In this document: one piece after another, positions 17,262 through 25,403 of the stretch
Layout: each line of letters begins with the position of its first letter
How positions within the stretch are numbered: the first letter of the stretch is position 1
Assembly (NCBI GenBank): GCA_964519895.1
Contig: CAZFLE010000010.1
Location: 46,202-110,201, forward strand
DNA from: CAYFPX01 sp964519895
GTDB taxonomy: Bacteria > Myxococcota_A > UBA796 > CAJQPC01
Direction: 5' to 3'
Length of the DNA: 64,000 nucleotides
The notes under the pieces: generated by a model
What the model saw: the letters and a program-made list of their open reading frames with translations, nothing else
Database searches by the model: none
Told to the model about the DNA's origin: nothing
Program-made: the position numbers and the translations under genes

Positions 17262-18689
17262 TCAAGGGGGGCAGTCCTGGTCCAGTTCGAAGTCCCAACA
17301 GAAGCTCCGCCGACCGTCGGCCTGGAGCGTGGTGGACCATGTCTTGCTGCGACCGTCGCTCAGCTGGACCGTCACCTTGTGCCGACCCGCAGGGACGTCG
17401 CTGATCAAAGGTGTGACACCGGCCCTGGCGCCGTCGATCATCACGGACCCGAAGGGCCGGCTGCCGATGCGCAGGCTGCCAGTGCCCTTGGCCACGCGCA
17501 CTGGCTCCGTCTCCGGCTCGGGCTCTGGCTCTGGCTCCGTCTCCGGCTCCGGCTCTGGCTCCGCCTTTGGAGGTGTTCTCGTGGTGGCCGCGCTCCGGCT
17601 CGGGGCCTTGGTCCGAACCGGGGTTGGCTCGGGCTCGGTCTCTGGCTCGGTCTCTGGCTCGGTCTCGAGTGCAGCCGTCTGGGGCTTGGGCGGCGCCGGT
17701 GCGACGGTGGGGGCTGTGAGGGCTGCAGGTTCGGAGCTGGGTAGACCGCGCAGCTGCCAGACACCGAGGCCGGCCACCACGCCGGCGGCCAAGAGGACCC
17801 AGGGCAAGCGCTGCCGGCGATCGGGGGACCCAGGCGCCGCCTGCCCGGTGGGCCGGCCCAGCTGTGTCGGGACGGAACCGGTGTCGGCCCCCAGCTCCCG
17901 GCCCGCCTCGATCAGCGCATCGGAGAGGGCCCGGGCGTCCGGGTAGCGGTCGGCGGGGTCGAAGCGACAGCAGCGGCGCACGACTTCGGCGAGCGCAGGG
18001 GGGAAGCCGGCCAGAGCGTCGTCGGCGGCCTCCTTGACGTACAGGTCGAAGGGCTCCCGTCGGGTGACCAGGATCACCAGCGTGGCCCCCACGGCGTACA
18101 GATCGGCCCGGTGGTCCACCCGGGATGCGTCGAGCCGTTGCTCGGGCGCCATGTAGGCATAGGTGCCCATGGACGTGCCCGTCCGGGTGAGGGGCTGTTC
18201 GGCCTGGGTGACCTGGGCCAGCCCGAAGTCGGCCACCTTGATGGTGCCGTCTGCGTCGACCAGGATGTTGCCGGGCTTGATGTCCCGATGCACCACCCCT
18301 TGCTCGTGGGTGAAGGCCAGCGCGGAGAGCACCGCCAGACAGACCCGGACCGCTTCGAGGGGGCTGAGGGCACCATCGCGGTCCAGCCGATCGGCCAGGC
18401 TGCCGTCGCGAATCAGCTCCATGACCATGTAGGGACGGCCTTCGTCGATGCCGACATCGTGCACCGTCAGCACGTTCGGGTGCCTCAGGCGCGCCAGCGT
18501 CTTGGCCTCCTGGAGGAATCGCTTGCGCATGGAGCCGCCGTTGGCCTGCGGCGTGAGGATCTTGACCGCTCGCTCCACCTCGAGGTTGGCGTCGAACGCC
18601 TTGTAGACGGTGGCGGTACCGCCGTGGCCCAGCACCGACGTGAGGCGGTACCGGCCTTCGCACAGCGGGGGAGCGGCGTCGAAGTCCAT
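17262..18689 (-). CDS. Serine/threonine protein kinase with PEGA domain
   Basis: Protein of 475 residues. Kinase domain at about 13-280: Gly loop LGHGGTATVYKAF, Lys43, catalytic HRDIKPGN (Asp136), DFG at 154-156, YMAPEQ. One transmembrane helix (WVLLAAGVVAGLGVWQL, about 302-318) separates it from a Glu/Pro/Thr-rich linker and a C-terminal PEGA-like domain (GSLRIGSRPFGSVMIDGARA). All catalytic residues are present. It is a membrane-bound signalling kinase with an extracytoplasmic sensor or cell-wall-binding region, a layout abundant in Myxococcota. The ATG at 18689 was chosen because upstream sequence lacks kinase homology. Confidence 0.9.
   Translation of the reverse strand: MDFDAAPPLCEGRYRLTSVLGHGGTATVYKAFDANLEVERAVKILTPQANGGSMRKRFLQEAKTLARLRHPNVLTVHDVGIDEGRPYMVMELIRDGSLADRLDRDGALSPLEAVRVCLAVLSALAFTHEQGVVHRDIKPGNILVDADGTIKVADFGLAQVTQAEQPLTRTGTSMGTYAYMAPEQRLDASRVDHRADLYAVGATLVILVTRREPFDLYVKEAADDALAGFPPALAEVVRRCCRFDPADRYPDARALSDALIEAGRELGADTGSVPTQLGRPTGQAAPGSPDRRQRLPWVLLAAGVVAGLGVWQLRGLPSSEPAALTAPTVAPAPPKPQTAALETEPETEPETEPEPTPVRTKAPSRSAATTRTPPKAEPEPEPETEPEPEPEPETEPVRVAKGTGSLRIGSRPFGSVMIDGARAGVTPLISDVPAGRHKVTVQLSDGRSKTWSTTLQADGRRSFCWDFELDQDCPP
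17504..17690. repeat. Glu-Pro/Thr linker repeat inside the kinase gene
   Basis: Degenerate 6-base units (GGCTCC/GGCTCG type on the plus strand) encode the EPEPETEP-like linker of the minus-strand kinase. It is a coding low-complexity tract likely to vary in length. Confidence 0.7.
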
Positions 18690-18741
18690 CCCAGCCGATG
18701 CTACCCCGAGCGGGACAGCGGACCCCGGGCGCGCACAGGCC

Positions 18742-19254
18742 TCAGAGCAGGGCCTGCAGCGCGGGATCGTCGTGCTGCGCGATGCGCTCTCGGGCACCCT
18801 CAGGGTCGGGACCTTCGGTGAGCGCCAGGGTCGCCAGTTCCACCGCGAGCTCCGTGGGGATCAGGCCGAGGTTGTTCAGCACGATTGCACCGAAGCCGGC
18901 AAGGTCGGGGTCGACCACCCAGCTGCGCAGCAGGTCCGCGACTTCGGTCGCGTGACCGGCGATCAGGCACGTCGCGGCGCGCGTCCCGACCCATGGGGGG
19001 ACCGCGGCGTACTCGGTCAGCCAGACCAGGTCTTCCACCGGTGTCTCGCTGAGCGCCTCGACGTCGGCGCACACGGGCCCACCGTCGCGCAGGCTCAGCG
19101 CGTCGTACATGGCCTGCTGCGCGGGGGTCGGCGCCGGGGCCGGTTCGTCGGCCGGGTCCTCGGCGGGCTCGGCGACCGGTTGGGCTGCCGCTTCGGGGTC
19201 TGACTTGGGGCCCGAACAGGCCGCCAGGGCGACCCAGAGCCAAGGGCCCGTCAC
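18742..19254 (-). CDS. Lipoprotein, paralogue of the preceding gene
   Basis: Protein of 170 residues starting GTG (MTGPWLWVALAAC, lipobox LAAC), with an Ala/Pro/Glu-rich spacer and then a compact helical domain: PTPAQQAMYDALSLRDGGP, ALSETPVEDLVWLTEYAAVP, PPWVGTRAATCLIAGHATE. This domain aligns along its length with the neighbour at 19251-19700, so the pair arose by tandem duplication. The start overlaps the neighbour's stop (GTGA). HEAT-like helices are possible. The function is unknown. Confidence 0.65.
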   Translation of the reverse strand: MTGPWLWVALAACSGPKSDPEAAAQPVAEPAEDPADEPAPAPTPAQQAMYDALSLRDGGPVCADVEALSETPVEDLVWLTEYAAVPPWVGTRAATCLIAGHATEVADLLRSWVVDPDLAGFGAIVLNNLGLIPTELAVELATLALTEGPDPEGARERIAQHDDPALQALL

Positions 19255-19700
19255 TCGGTCGCCAGCTCCCGGATCCCCGGGACGTCGCTGTCCAGGAGCC
19301 GCCGCTCGACCTCTGCCCGGTCGGGCCCGGCCAAGGCGCTGCGAGACAAGGCCTGGGCCACGTCAAGGGGCAGCTGATCGACCTGTTGGGTGAACAGGAT
19401 GGCCAGCCCCCGGTGGCCTTCGGTGGCGAGCCACCCCTCAAAGGTGGCCTGGGATGCCCGGGCGTGGCTCGTCAACAGGCACTGGGCGGCACGCATGCCG
19501 ACCCAGGCGGGGGCGGTCGCGTGGTCCACCAACCACGCCAGGTCGGTCACAGGGTCTGGTGTCATGGCCGTCAGGCTGTCGCAAGAAGGCGGGTCGTGGC
19601 GCACGACCAAGGCGTCGTACAGCGCCTGCTGGGTCGGGGTGGGGGTGGGGGTCGCCGCAGTGGCGACGCCGGACATCAGGAGCAGGGTGGTGATCATCAT
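19251..19700 (-). CDS. Secreted protein, tandem paralogue
   Basis: Protein of 149 residues with a Sec signal (MMITTLLLMSGVATA) and no lipobox, unlike its lipoprotein paralogue. Domain: PTPTQQALYDALVVRHDPPS, AMTPDPVTDLAWLVDHATAP, AWVGMRAAQCLLTSHARAS. Conserved Cys residues (PSCDSL/PVCADV; QCLL/TCLI) suggest a disulphide, consistent with export. It sits 6 bases after the metalloprotease gene. The function is unknown; one copy is anchored and the other soluble. Confidence 0.62.
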   Translation of the reverse strand: MMITTLLLMSGVATAATPTPTPTQQALYDALVVRHDPPSCDSLTAMTPDPVTDLAWLVDHATAPAWVGMRAAQCLLTSHARASQATFEGWLATEGHRGLAILFTQQVDQLPLDVAQALSRSALAGPDRAEVERRLLDSDVPGIRELATE

Positions 19701-19706
19701 GGGCTC

Positions 19707-20810
19707 CTACAGGGCACCGGTGTAGCGGTGGCTGGCGCCGGCCTGGTCGGCGCTGATCTGGTCTGCCGGTACGCACTCGGTGAAGGTGCAGACCGGGTAG
19801 GGGAACATCAGGTTGTCGCCGAGCTGGCCCTCGCAGTCCTCGGTGTTCGAACACTCCACAGTGTCGCCCAGGGCGTCCCAGTACTCCCAGCCGTCCTCGA
19901 CCGGGTGGTAGAGCCCCATGTAGTGGCCGACCTCGTGAGCCAGGGTCTCCCCGTACAGGCGGATGTCCTCGTCGTCGAAGGTGCCGTCTCCGCCGGCGTT
20001 GGCCAGCCAGGACAGGACCACGGCAGACCGCGGGCCTGCGATGAGGGTACCGGGGATGCCGCCCGAAACGCCGTAGTAGTCCTGGGAGCCGTCGATCTCT
20101 TCGCCGATGATGACGGTCACGTCGCTGTCCCAGAAATTGGCGCTCTCGTCCGCGATGTCCGACGTCAGACCGTCTGGCCAGGGAAGGTTGGCGTTGATGT
20201 CGCCAGAGGCGTAGTCGACCTGAAGCTCCAGGCCCTCTGTGGCCCAGATCTCCCGCCAGCGCTCGACCCCGGCCTCGGTGCCGGCCGTGGCCTCGTCGTC
20301 CCGCTGCACACCGCTGGCGTAGACGATGCGGGCTCTGATGATGCCGTCGTTCAGGTTCGGGTCGTCCTTGGTCTGGACCGTGATGTCCGCTGGGAAGCTG
20401 CCCACGTAGTTGGTGTCGTTGTCCGTGATGGCGAACTCCGCGACCCAGGTGCCGGTCTGCAGGGGCCCGTCATCTTCTCGGATGGGCCAGTTCAGCTCGC
20501 TGTCGCCGGACTCGATGAAGAAGGCGTTGGTGAGCGAGTACTCGGACTCGTACCAGTCCTCCCACCACAGGACCAGGTTACCGTCCGGGTCGTAGAGCGC
20601 TTCCATGGCGATCCACCAGTCCGTCACGGTGGTGATCAGGAAGCTGTCGACGCCGTCGGTCACGTCGACCTCGACCGTCAAGATGCCGTTGTCATCGGAC
20701 GACCCCGACGTGGTCGTGGTAGTGAGCATGTCGGTCTCGGTCAGGTCGCCGTCCCCCTCGTAGGGGTCGTCGCAGCCGATGAGAAAGAAGGTCGCAGCCA
20801 TCAGCACCAT
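19707..20810 (-). CDS. Metzincin (M43-like) zinc metalloprotease lipoprotein
   Basis: Lipoprotein of 367 residues: MVLMAATFFLIGC (lipobox LIGC), an N-terminal beta-rich region of about 150 residues, then a zinc protease domain with HEVGHYMGLYHP, the extended HExxHxxGxxH motif of metzincins (three His ligands and the catalytic Glu). DNLMFPYPVCTF downstream may supply the Met-turn (LMFP). Cys residues in ECSNTEDCEG and CTFTEC fit an extracellular pappalysin/cytophagalysin-like M43 enzyme. It probably degrades proteins at the cell surface. Confidence 0.82.
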   Translation of the reverse strand: MVLMAATFFLIGCDDPYEGDGDLTETDMLTTTTTSGSSDDNGILTVEVDVTDGVDSFLITTVTDWWIAMEALYDPDGNLVLWWEDWYESEYSLTNAFFIESGDSELNWPIREDDGPLQTGTWVAEFAITDNDTNYVGSFPADITVQTKDDPNLNDGIIRARIVYASGVQRDDEATAGTEAGVERWREIWATEGLELQVDYASGDINANLPWPDGLTSDIADESANFWDSDVTVIIGEEIDGSQDYYGVSGGIPGTLIAGPRSAVVLSWLANAGGDGTFDDEDIRLYGETLAHEVGHYMGLYHPVEDGWEYWDALGDTVECSNTEDCEGQLGDNLMFPYPVCTFTECVPADQISADQAGASHRYTGAL

Positions 20811-20895
20811 GGCGTTGCTCCGGGCGGGGGTGGGCTGGCCTGAGAGCGTACACCGCGTTTCTACGGTCGGCAGTCCGGGGGTCCAACTCCTTGCA

Positions 20896-21945
20896 TCACG
20901 CCAGGCTGCCGGGGTCGAGGGTGTCCAGCTGGAGCACCCGGTCGGAGGACCGGCCCCCGAGCCGCGCCATGCCCTCGAGCACCGGCGCCAGCGTCGTGAT
21001 CCGATCGATCGTGTGCACCCCCGGGCGGGCGGACCCTCGTCCGATCAGAAGCGCGGTGGCGGCGATCATCCGAGCCGCCGCTCCCAGGCCGTCCTCGAGG
21101 ACCAGGCGGCAGCCCGCGCGGGTCTCCCCCCGGGCCACTGCCAGCACCGATGCCGGTGCGACTCGGCCCCGCAGCAGGTGAGCTCGCAACAGACTGGCGG
21201 TGCCCTGGCAGAACGCCCGGGTCGGGCCCCAGCGAAAGAAGCCCGGCGGCATAGACGCCTGGACGGGGCCCAACCAGGCGGGAGAGGGCAGGCTGTAGTT
21301 GTTCAGGTCCGGCGTGCCCAGGCTGGCGTGCAGGAGGTCGATGTCGGCCGAGGGCGCCCGCCAGGCCAGTGCCCGCCGGCCCGGCGGTCCGATCGACATC
21401 AGCGGACCGGGACTGAGGGGTGGGCCGTGGCACAGCGCGCCTTGCTCCCACCATGTGGCCGGCGAACCGGCCAGCGAGACCCGCCCCCGCACCTGGCCCC
21501 GTCCGGCGCCGCACAGCGGAGTCCACCTCAGGCCCAGGTCGAGTCGGACGCAGTGCTGCAGCCGTTCGGCAGCCCGCGCCCCCGCCAGGGTGGACAGGCC
21601 TGGGCTCAGGCCAGCACCCAGGACCACGCAGCCGTCTCGGGCGGTGCCCTGCAGGCGCAAGGCTCGCTGGAGCACCTCTGGTTCACAGGACGCGTCGAGC
21701 CAGGTCCCGCCCTGATCGTAGACCCAGGCCAGGGCCGCGTCCGGCGGCGCGTCCAGCGAGTCTGCCGCGTTGACCACCACGTCCCAGCCGGACAGGACTC
21801 CAAAGGTCTCCGGATCCCCCAGGTCCAGCTGGACGTCCCCGCGCCGCCGTCCCGCCGGAACGACGACGACGTCGGGGTCGTGCCCGAGGGACCGGACGAC
21901 GCGCGAGCCCAGCGCACCCGTGCCTCCGACGACCAGAACACGCAA
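20896..21945 (-). CDS. Saccharopine-dehydrogenase-like NAD(P)-binding protein
   Basis: Protein of 349 residues with an N-terminal Rossmann motif VLVVGGTGALGSRVVRSL, DVVVNAADSLDAPPDAALAW and GGTWLDASCEPEVLQRAL, as in saccharopine dehydrogenase-like oxidoreductases (trans-acting enoyl reductase relatives). The likely start is TTG at 21945, just after the stop of the membrane-protein gene (TAA, 4-base gap). The C-terminal half is less conserved. Substrate unknown; lipid or polyketide reduction is one family precedent. Confidence 0.6.
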   Translation of the reverse strand: MRVLVVGGTGALGSRVVRSLGHDPDVVVVPAGRRRGDVQLDLGDPETFGVLSGWDVVVNAADSLDAPPDAALAWVYDQGGTWLDASCEPEVLQRALRLQGTARDGCVVLGAGLSPGLSTLAGARAAERLQHCVRLDLGLRWTPLCGAGRGQVRGRVSLAGSPATWWEQGALCHGPPLSPGPLMSIGPPGRRALAWRAPSADIDLLHASLGTPDLNNYSLPSPAWLGPVQASMPPGFFRWGPTRAFCQGTASLLRAHLLRGRVAPASVLAVARGETRAGCRLVLEDGLGAAARMIAATALLIGRGSARPGVHTIDRITTLAPVLEGMARLGGRSSDRVLQLDTLDPGSLA

Positions 21946-21949
21946 CAGA

Positions 21950-22777
21950 TTAGTTTCGTTGTCGGCGGGTGAGCAGCTCGCCCCAGACGCCGAGACCGAG
22001 CAGCCCGCACAGGCCCAGAGCCATGACCTCTGTGCTGGGATGTCGCCAGCTCACGGCGGCGTGGTAGCGAAGGGCTGCGACCGCGCACAACAAGGCCGTC
22101 GCGATCATCGCCGGCCACAGAGGCCTCAGGCGGACCAGGTCGTCCTCCCACCACGCGTGGGCGGCGACCACACCCAGCCCGATGCCCCAGCAGCCCATGT
22201 ACGGCTCGCTGAAGCGGGTGTAGCTCCCGACCTGGGGCGAGAGATCCCAGGGCCAGCCCAGGCCGGCCTGGTCAGGACTTGCGAGCAGAGCCGTGCCCCC
22301 CACCAAGAACACCACGCCGGCCCCACCCAGCAGGTGGCGCAGTACTGCAGGCAGGGGGTATTGCCGGGTGGGGGCGGCGAAGCCGTGGGTGCGTTGGGCC
22401 ACCAATGCCCACAGAAAGATCCACGGCACGACGGCGTAGACCCCGATCCACGCCCAGGCTGCCGGGCTGTCCAGGTGGTACTGGTCCAGGTTCAGCCAGG
22501 TGGGCACGTTGGTCAGCAGCGTGAAGGCCAGGACACCAGGCACGGCGATCCGCGCCCCAGCCCAGGTGCCACTTCGCGCGGCGTGCCACTCCAGGAGCCC
22601 GGCGGCCCAGTAGAGGGCCCCCAGGAAGGCTGCGGTCAGGGGGGGATGCACCGTCCACGCGAACAGCGTCTCGGTGTGGTCGCTCAACAGGAAGAGCTGC
22701 ACACCCGCCAGGAAGACCAGGCCTGCGGCGGCCAGGAGCAGGCGGCGCATGACCGGCCCCAGAGGTGCCGCCTCCAT
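21950..22777 (-). CDS. Seven- to eight-helix membrane protein (hypothetical)
   Basis: Integral membrane protein of 275 residues (LLLAAAGLVFLAGVQLFLL, LTAAFLGALYWAAGLLEW, AWIGVYAVVPWIFLWALV, GGAGVVFLVGGTALL, and others) ending in a basic tail RRQRN. No domain recognised. The ATG at 22777 is chosen over a TTG 9 bases upstream. It lies 5 bases after the cyclase-like gene and 4 before the Rossmann gene, so the three are probably co-transcribed. Confidence 0.6.
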   Translation of the reverse strand: MEAAPLGPVMRRLLLAAAGLVFLAGVQLFLLSDHTETLFAWTVHPPLTAAFLGALYWAAGLLEWHAARSGTWAGARIAVPGVLAFTLLTNVPTWLNLDQYHLDSPAAWAWIGVYAVVPWIFLWALVAQRTHGFAAPTRQYPLPAVLRHLLGGAGVVFLVGGTALLASPDQAGLGWPWDLSPQVGSYTRFSEPYMGCWGIGLGVVAAHAWWEDDLVRLRPLWPAMIATALLCAVAALRYHAAVSWRHPSTEVMALGLCGLLGLGVWGELLTRRQRN

Positions 22778-22782
22778 GGCGC

Positions 22783-24540
22783 TCAAGACCCCTTGAAGAG
22801 GTAGACCGGCCGCCCACCCGGCAGGCGGCCCGGCACCTTGACCAGCAGCAGCTCCCGTTGCTCAAGCGCCTTGCGAAGGGGCTCGGCTGAGGCGGCGGAC
22901 TGGTTCATCACGATGGTCCTGGGGGTGGCCGCCGGGAGCACAGCCTGGGCATGGCGCACGGCGGTGCCCCAGGTGGCGGTCTTGTCTCCGTCGCGCACCA
23001 CCACCACGCTGCCCCAGCCCACGGCCACCTGGGCGTGCTCCGAGCGAGCGATCTGTCTCGCGACGTCGACCAGCTCTCCGGCGTCTGAGAACGTGGCCAC
23101 CAGCTTGCGATCCCCCCGCTGGACCGATTGCTTGGGCCGACCTGCGACCGCGATGTGGGCGGCGTCCAGCGTGCGCTGGTGGTCTCGAGCGGACGCCACG
23201 GCGATCACGCCCAGCCGTTGGACCTCGGCCGAGAACGCGGGGTCCAGGGTGTCGCTGGGGATCAGGTCCAAGGCGCCGGGGTGCTCGAGCAGGGCGCCGG
23301 CGGTCAGGATGTCTCCGGGCTGCCAGCGAAGTTCCAGCTTGAGGCCCAGGGCAGCGAGGCTCTCGCTGGCGACCGACAAGCTGACTGGGCCCGACCGCAG
23401 CAGCAGCCTGGCGGGCATCAGGCCGAAGCCGTCGGCGTGGATCAGGGCCTGGGACTCGGGGCCCTCTGCTTCCACGTCGATGAGCACCGGATTCAGCTCC
23501 TTGCGCTCTTCTGAGCGTCCATCCACCCTGGACACGGCCAGGGTGGCCAGGCGGTAGGGGCCGGGCTCCAGATCGAGCTCCAGGAGGGTGCGCCCTTCGG
23601 GCGGCACGACGGACTGGGCCACCACGTGCCGCTGGCGCCCGGGGCTGCCGGCGCAAGCCACCGGCAGATCGATCGTTCGGATCTGAGGTGCGGGCCGGAA
23701 GCTCACCTCGAGAGCGTCGGCGAAGCTTCCATCGAACCCGATGTTGCAGGCATAGCAGTGGATGCGCTTGCCTCGGAAGGTCAAAGCCGGCAGGGACTCT
23801 TGGGGGCCGCGGCAGCTCGGACACATGACGTCCCACCGGACCATCAGGACGCCCTCACGGGCCGCGTGCAGGCACCCTTCGATGACCACGTTCGGCGGCA
23901 GGCCCCACTCCCGGGCGAGTCCCAAGGGACGGATGCGTTCCTGTTCCCGCAGTGCCCCCCGTGCGAGCAGCTCGTGGAGGTGCTGTCCGAGCTCGGGGGG
24001 ATCGAGTGCGCCGCAGACCCGGGCGACCTCGGCCCCTGCCTGGACCGGCAGCGGGGCGGGCGTCGGGTCGTAGGTGGCCGGGCTCCCCTCCAACAGCTTC
24101 AACACAGCCTCGAAGGTCCGGTCCAAGGTCTTGCGTGTCCCGGTGTTCAGCTCAAGGGCCACAACGGGCCGGTAGAGCACGCTGCGCGGCGTGACCTCGA
24201 CGGTGTAGCGGATTCCGGTGCCCCCGCCGGCCAGGTCGCGGAACCGCACGGTGGTGACCAGCTTCAGTCCGGGCCCGGCGTGGAACTCGCGCACGGATCG
24301 GAACCAGTCGGGCTTGGCGTAGTGGAAGGGCAGCTCGTCCCAGCTGACCGTGATGCCCAGGCGGGTGATCGTTCCGACGCGTCGCAGCGTGCCGTCGGGT
24401 TGGGGGGTGTCCACGTAGCGGTAGCCCAGGCCAGCTGCGCGGTTGAAGCGGTCCGTGTCGCTGAAGAGGTCCCACGTGGCCTGCCGGCCCGCGGTGGTCT
24501 CCAGCTCCCAGTGAACCCGCACCGGCTTCTGCTCACCCAC
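22783..24540 (-). CDS. SRPBCC / zinc-ribbon / degenerate cyclase-like protein
   Basis: Protein of 585 residues. Residues about 1-150 are an SRPBCC (START-like) hydrophobic-ligand fold (VHWELETTAGRQATWDLFSD, DELPFHYAKPDWFRSVREF). The middle has a Cys4 zinc-ribbon-like element, CPSCRG and CYACN 25 residues apart, after a winged-helix-like stretch (LAREWGLPPNVVIEGCLHAA). The C-terminal third resembles the DUF5939/class III cyclase arrangement, but I cannot find the metal Asp pair, so activity is doubtful. GTG at 24540 is preceded by AGGAGG and GGAGG, which decides the start. It lies 44 bases after the MaoC gene and may read through from the sterol operon. Role unknown; a ligand-sensing function is speculative. 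Confidence 0.6.
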   Translation of the reverse strand: MGEQKPVRVHWELETTAGRQATWDLFSDTDRFNRAAGLGYRYVDTPQPDGTLRRVGTITRLGITVSWDELPFHYAKPDWFRSVREFHAGPGLKLVTTVRFRDLAGGGTGIRYTVEVTPRSVLYRPVVALELNTGTRKTLDRTFEAVLKLLEGSPATYDPTPAPLPVQAGAEVARVCGALDPPELGQHLHELLARGALREQERIRPLGLAREWGLPPNVVIEGCLHAAREGVLMVRWDVMCPSCRGPQESLPALTFRGKRIHCYACNIGFDGSFADALEVSFRPAPQIRTIDLPVACAGSPGRQRHVVAQSVVPPEGRTLLELDLEPGPYRLATLAVSRVDGRSEERKELNPVLIDVEAEGPESQALIHADGFGLMPARLLLRSGPVSLSVASESLAALGLKLELRWQPGDILTAGALLEHPGALDLIPSDTLDPAFSAEVQRLGVIAVASARDHQRTLDAAHIAVAGRPKQSVQRGDRKLVATFSDAGELVDVARQIARSEHAQVAVGWGSVVVVRDGDKTATWGTAVRHAQAVLPAATPRTIVMNQSAASAEPLRKALEQRELLLVKVPGRLPGGRPVYLFKGS

Positions 24541-24584
24541 GGCGTCGTCCTCCCTCCTGCGCCGCGCGAGTATAGCGATCGGGC

Positions 24585-24974
24585 TCAGTCGAGCTGAAAG
24601 GTGATCCAGCCCGTGCAGGCGACTTCGTCGCGCTGGTTCGTGCAGACTGCCCGAACCACGACCCGGGAGCCCCCGTCCTGTTCGTGCCGTTCGTCGACCT
24701 GGCCCTGGAACGTCAGCGTGTCTCCGGGAAACACAGGGGCCTTCCACCGGAACCGGACCCTTCGCACACGCTCGGCGCCGAGCCAGTCCGTGGCCCAGGA
24801 CGCCAGCACGCCGGCGTGGAACATGCCGACCCCCAGCGGGGCCGGCCACCCGGACTGCAAGGCGAAGGGCTCGTCGTGGTGGATGGGCTGGAAGTCCCCG
24901 CTGGCGCCTTGGTAGCGCACGATGTCGGTCCGGGTGACGGTGTGGGTCCAGGCCGGGGGAGCGGGGGGGATCAC
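24585..24974 (-). CDS. MaoC-like enoyl-CoA hydratase subunit
   Basis: Hot-dog fold protein of 129 residues with the hydratase-2 signature YQGASGDFQPIHHDEPFA (catalytic Asp and His in GDFQPIHHD) followed by GVGMFHAGVLASWATDWLG. It overlaps the MaoC-N type gene upstream (ATGA), so the two probably form a heterodimer as in ChsH1-ChsH2 or HadAB: one subunit catalytic, the other supplying the acyl tunnel. It is the last clear catabolic gene of the fadE/fadA6/ipdF operon, so the substrate is probably an enoyl-CoA from ring C/D breakdown (inference). Confidence 0.82.
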   Translation of the reverse strand: MIPPAPPAWTHTVTRTDIVRYQGASGDFQPIHHDEPFALQSGWPAPLGVGMFHAGVLASWATDWLGAERVRRVRFRWKAPVFPGDTLTFQGQVDERHEQDGGSRVVVRAVCTNQRDEVACTGWITFQLD

Positions 24975-25402
24975 GGCCGCTCCACACCGGTCAGGATGGC
25001 CTCGGCCCGCAGGGTCCCTTCGCTGTCGCGGAATTCCGTGATCATCTTGACGAACACGAGCATTCCTGCGCGGCCCTCCTTTTCCCAGATCTCGGCGATC
25101 CGGCTCTGGGCGTGCAGGCGCTCGCCGGCCCTGGGTGGCGGCCCGTGAAACACATATTCCTGCTCCGCGTGCACGCCCTTGGCAGGATCCATCTGGATCG
25201 TGTCCCAGGGGTTGCTGTCCGGCACCCCCTGCTCCCAGTGCATCTGCGTCGCGAGAAAGGTCGGCGGCGCCACCGGCTGCTCGCCGGCATGGTGGGCCGG
25301 GTCCTCCGACCGCACCGCACGGGCGAATTCCGCGACCTTGCCGCGCTCCACGTCCAGGATGAACGGTGTGCCCTCGTTGCCCAGGCTGTCCTTGTCGATC
25401 AC
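24971..25402 (-). CDS. MaoC-N/FAS1-like dehydratase subunit
   Basis: Protein of 143 residues of the N-terminal MaoC (HadA/ChsH2-N) type: VAEFARAVRSEDPAHHAGEQ, VAPPTFLATQMHWEQ, QEYVFHGPPPRAGERLHAQS and AGMLVFVKMITEFRDSEGTL. It lacks the catalytic Asp-His dyad of the partner, as expected for the non-catalytic half of heterodimeric hydratases. GTG start, 1 base after the ipdF stop, so it is firmly in the HIP operon. The pairing is a family-based inference. Confidence 0.78.
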   Translation of the reverse strand: MIDKDSLGNEGTPFILDVERGKVAEFARAVRSEDPAHHAGEQPVAPPTFLATQMHWEQGVPDSNPWDTIQMDPAKGVHAEQEYVFHGPPPRAGERLHAQSRIAEIWEKEGRAGMLVFVKMITEFRDSEGTLRAEAILTGVERP

Positions 25403-25403
25403 T

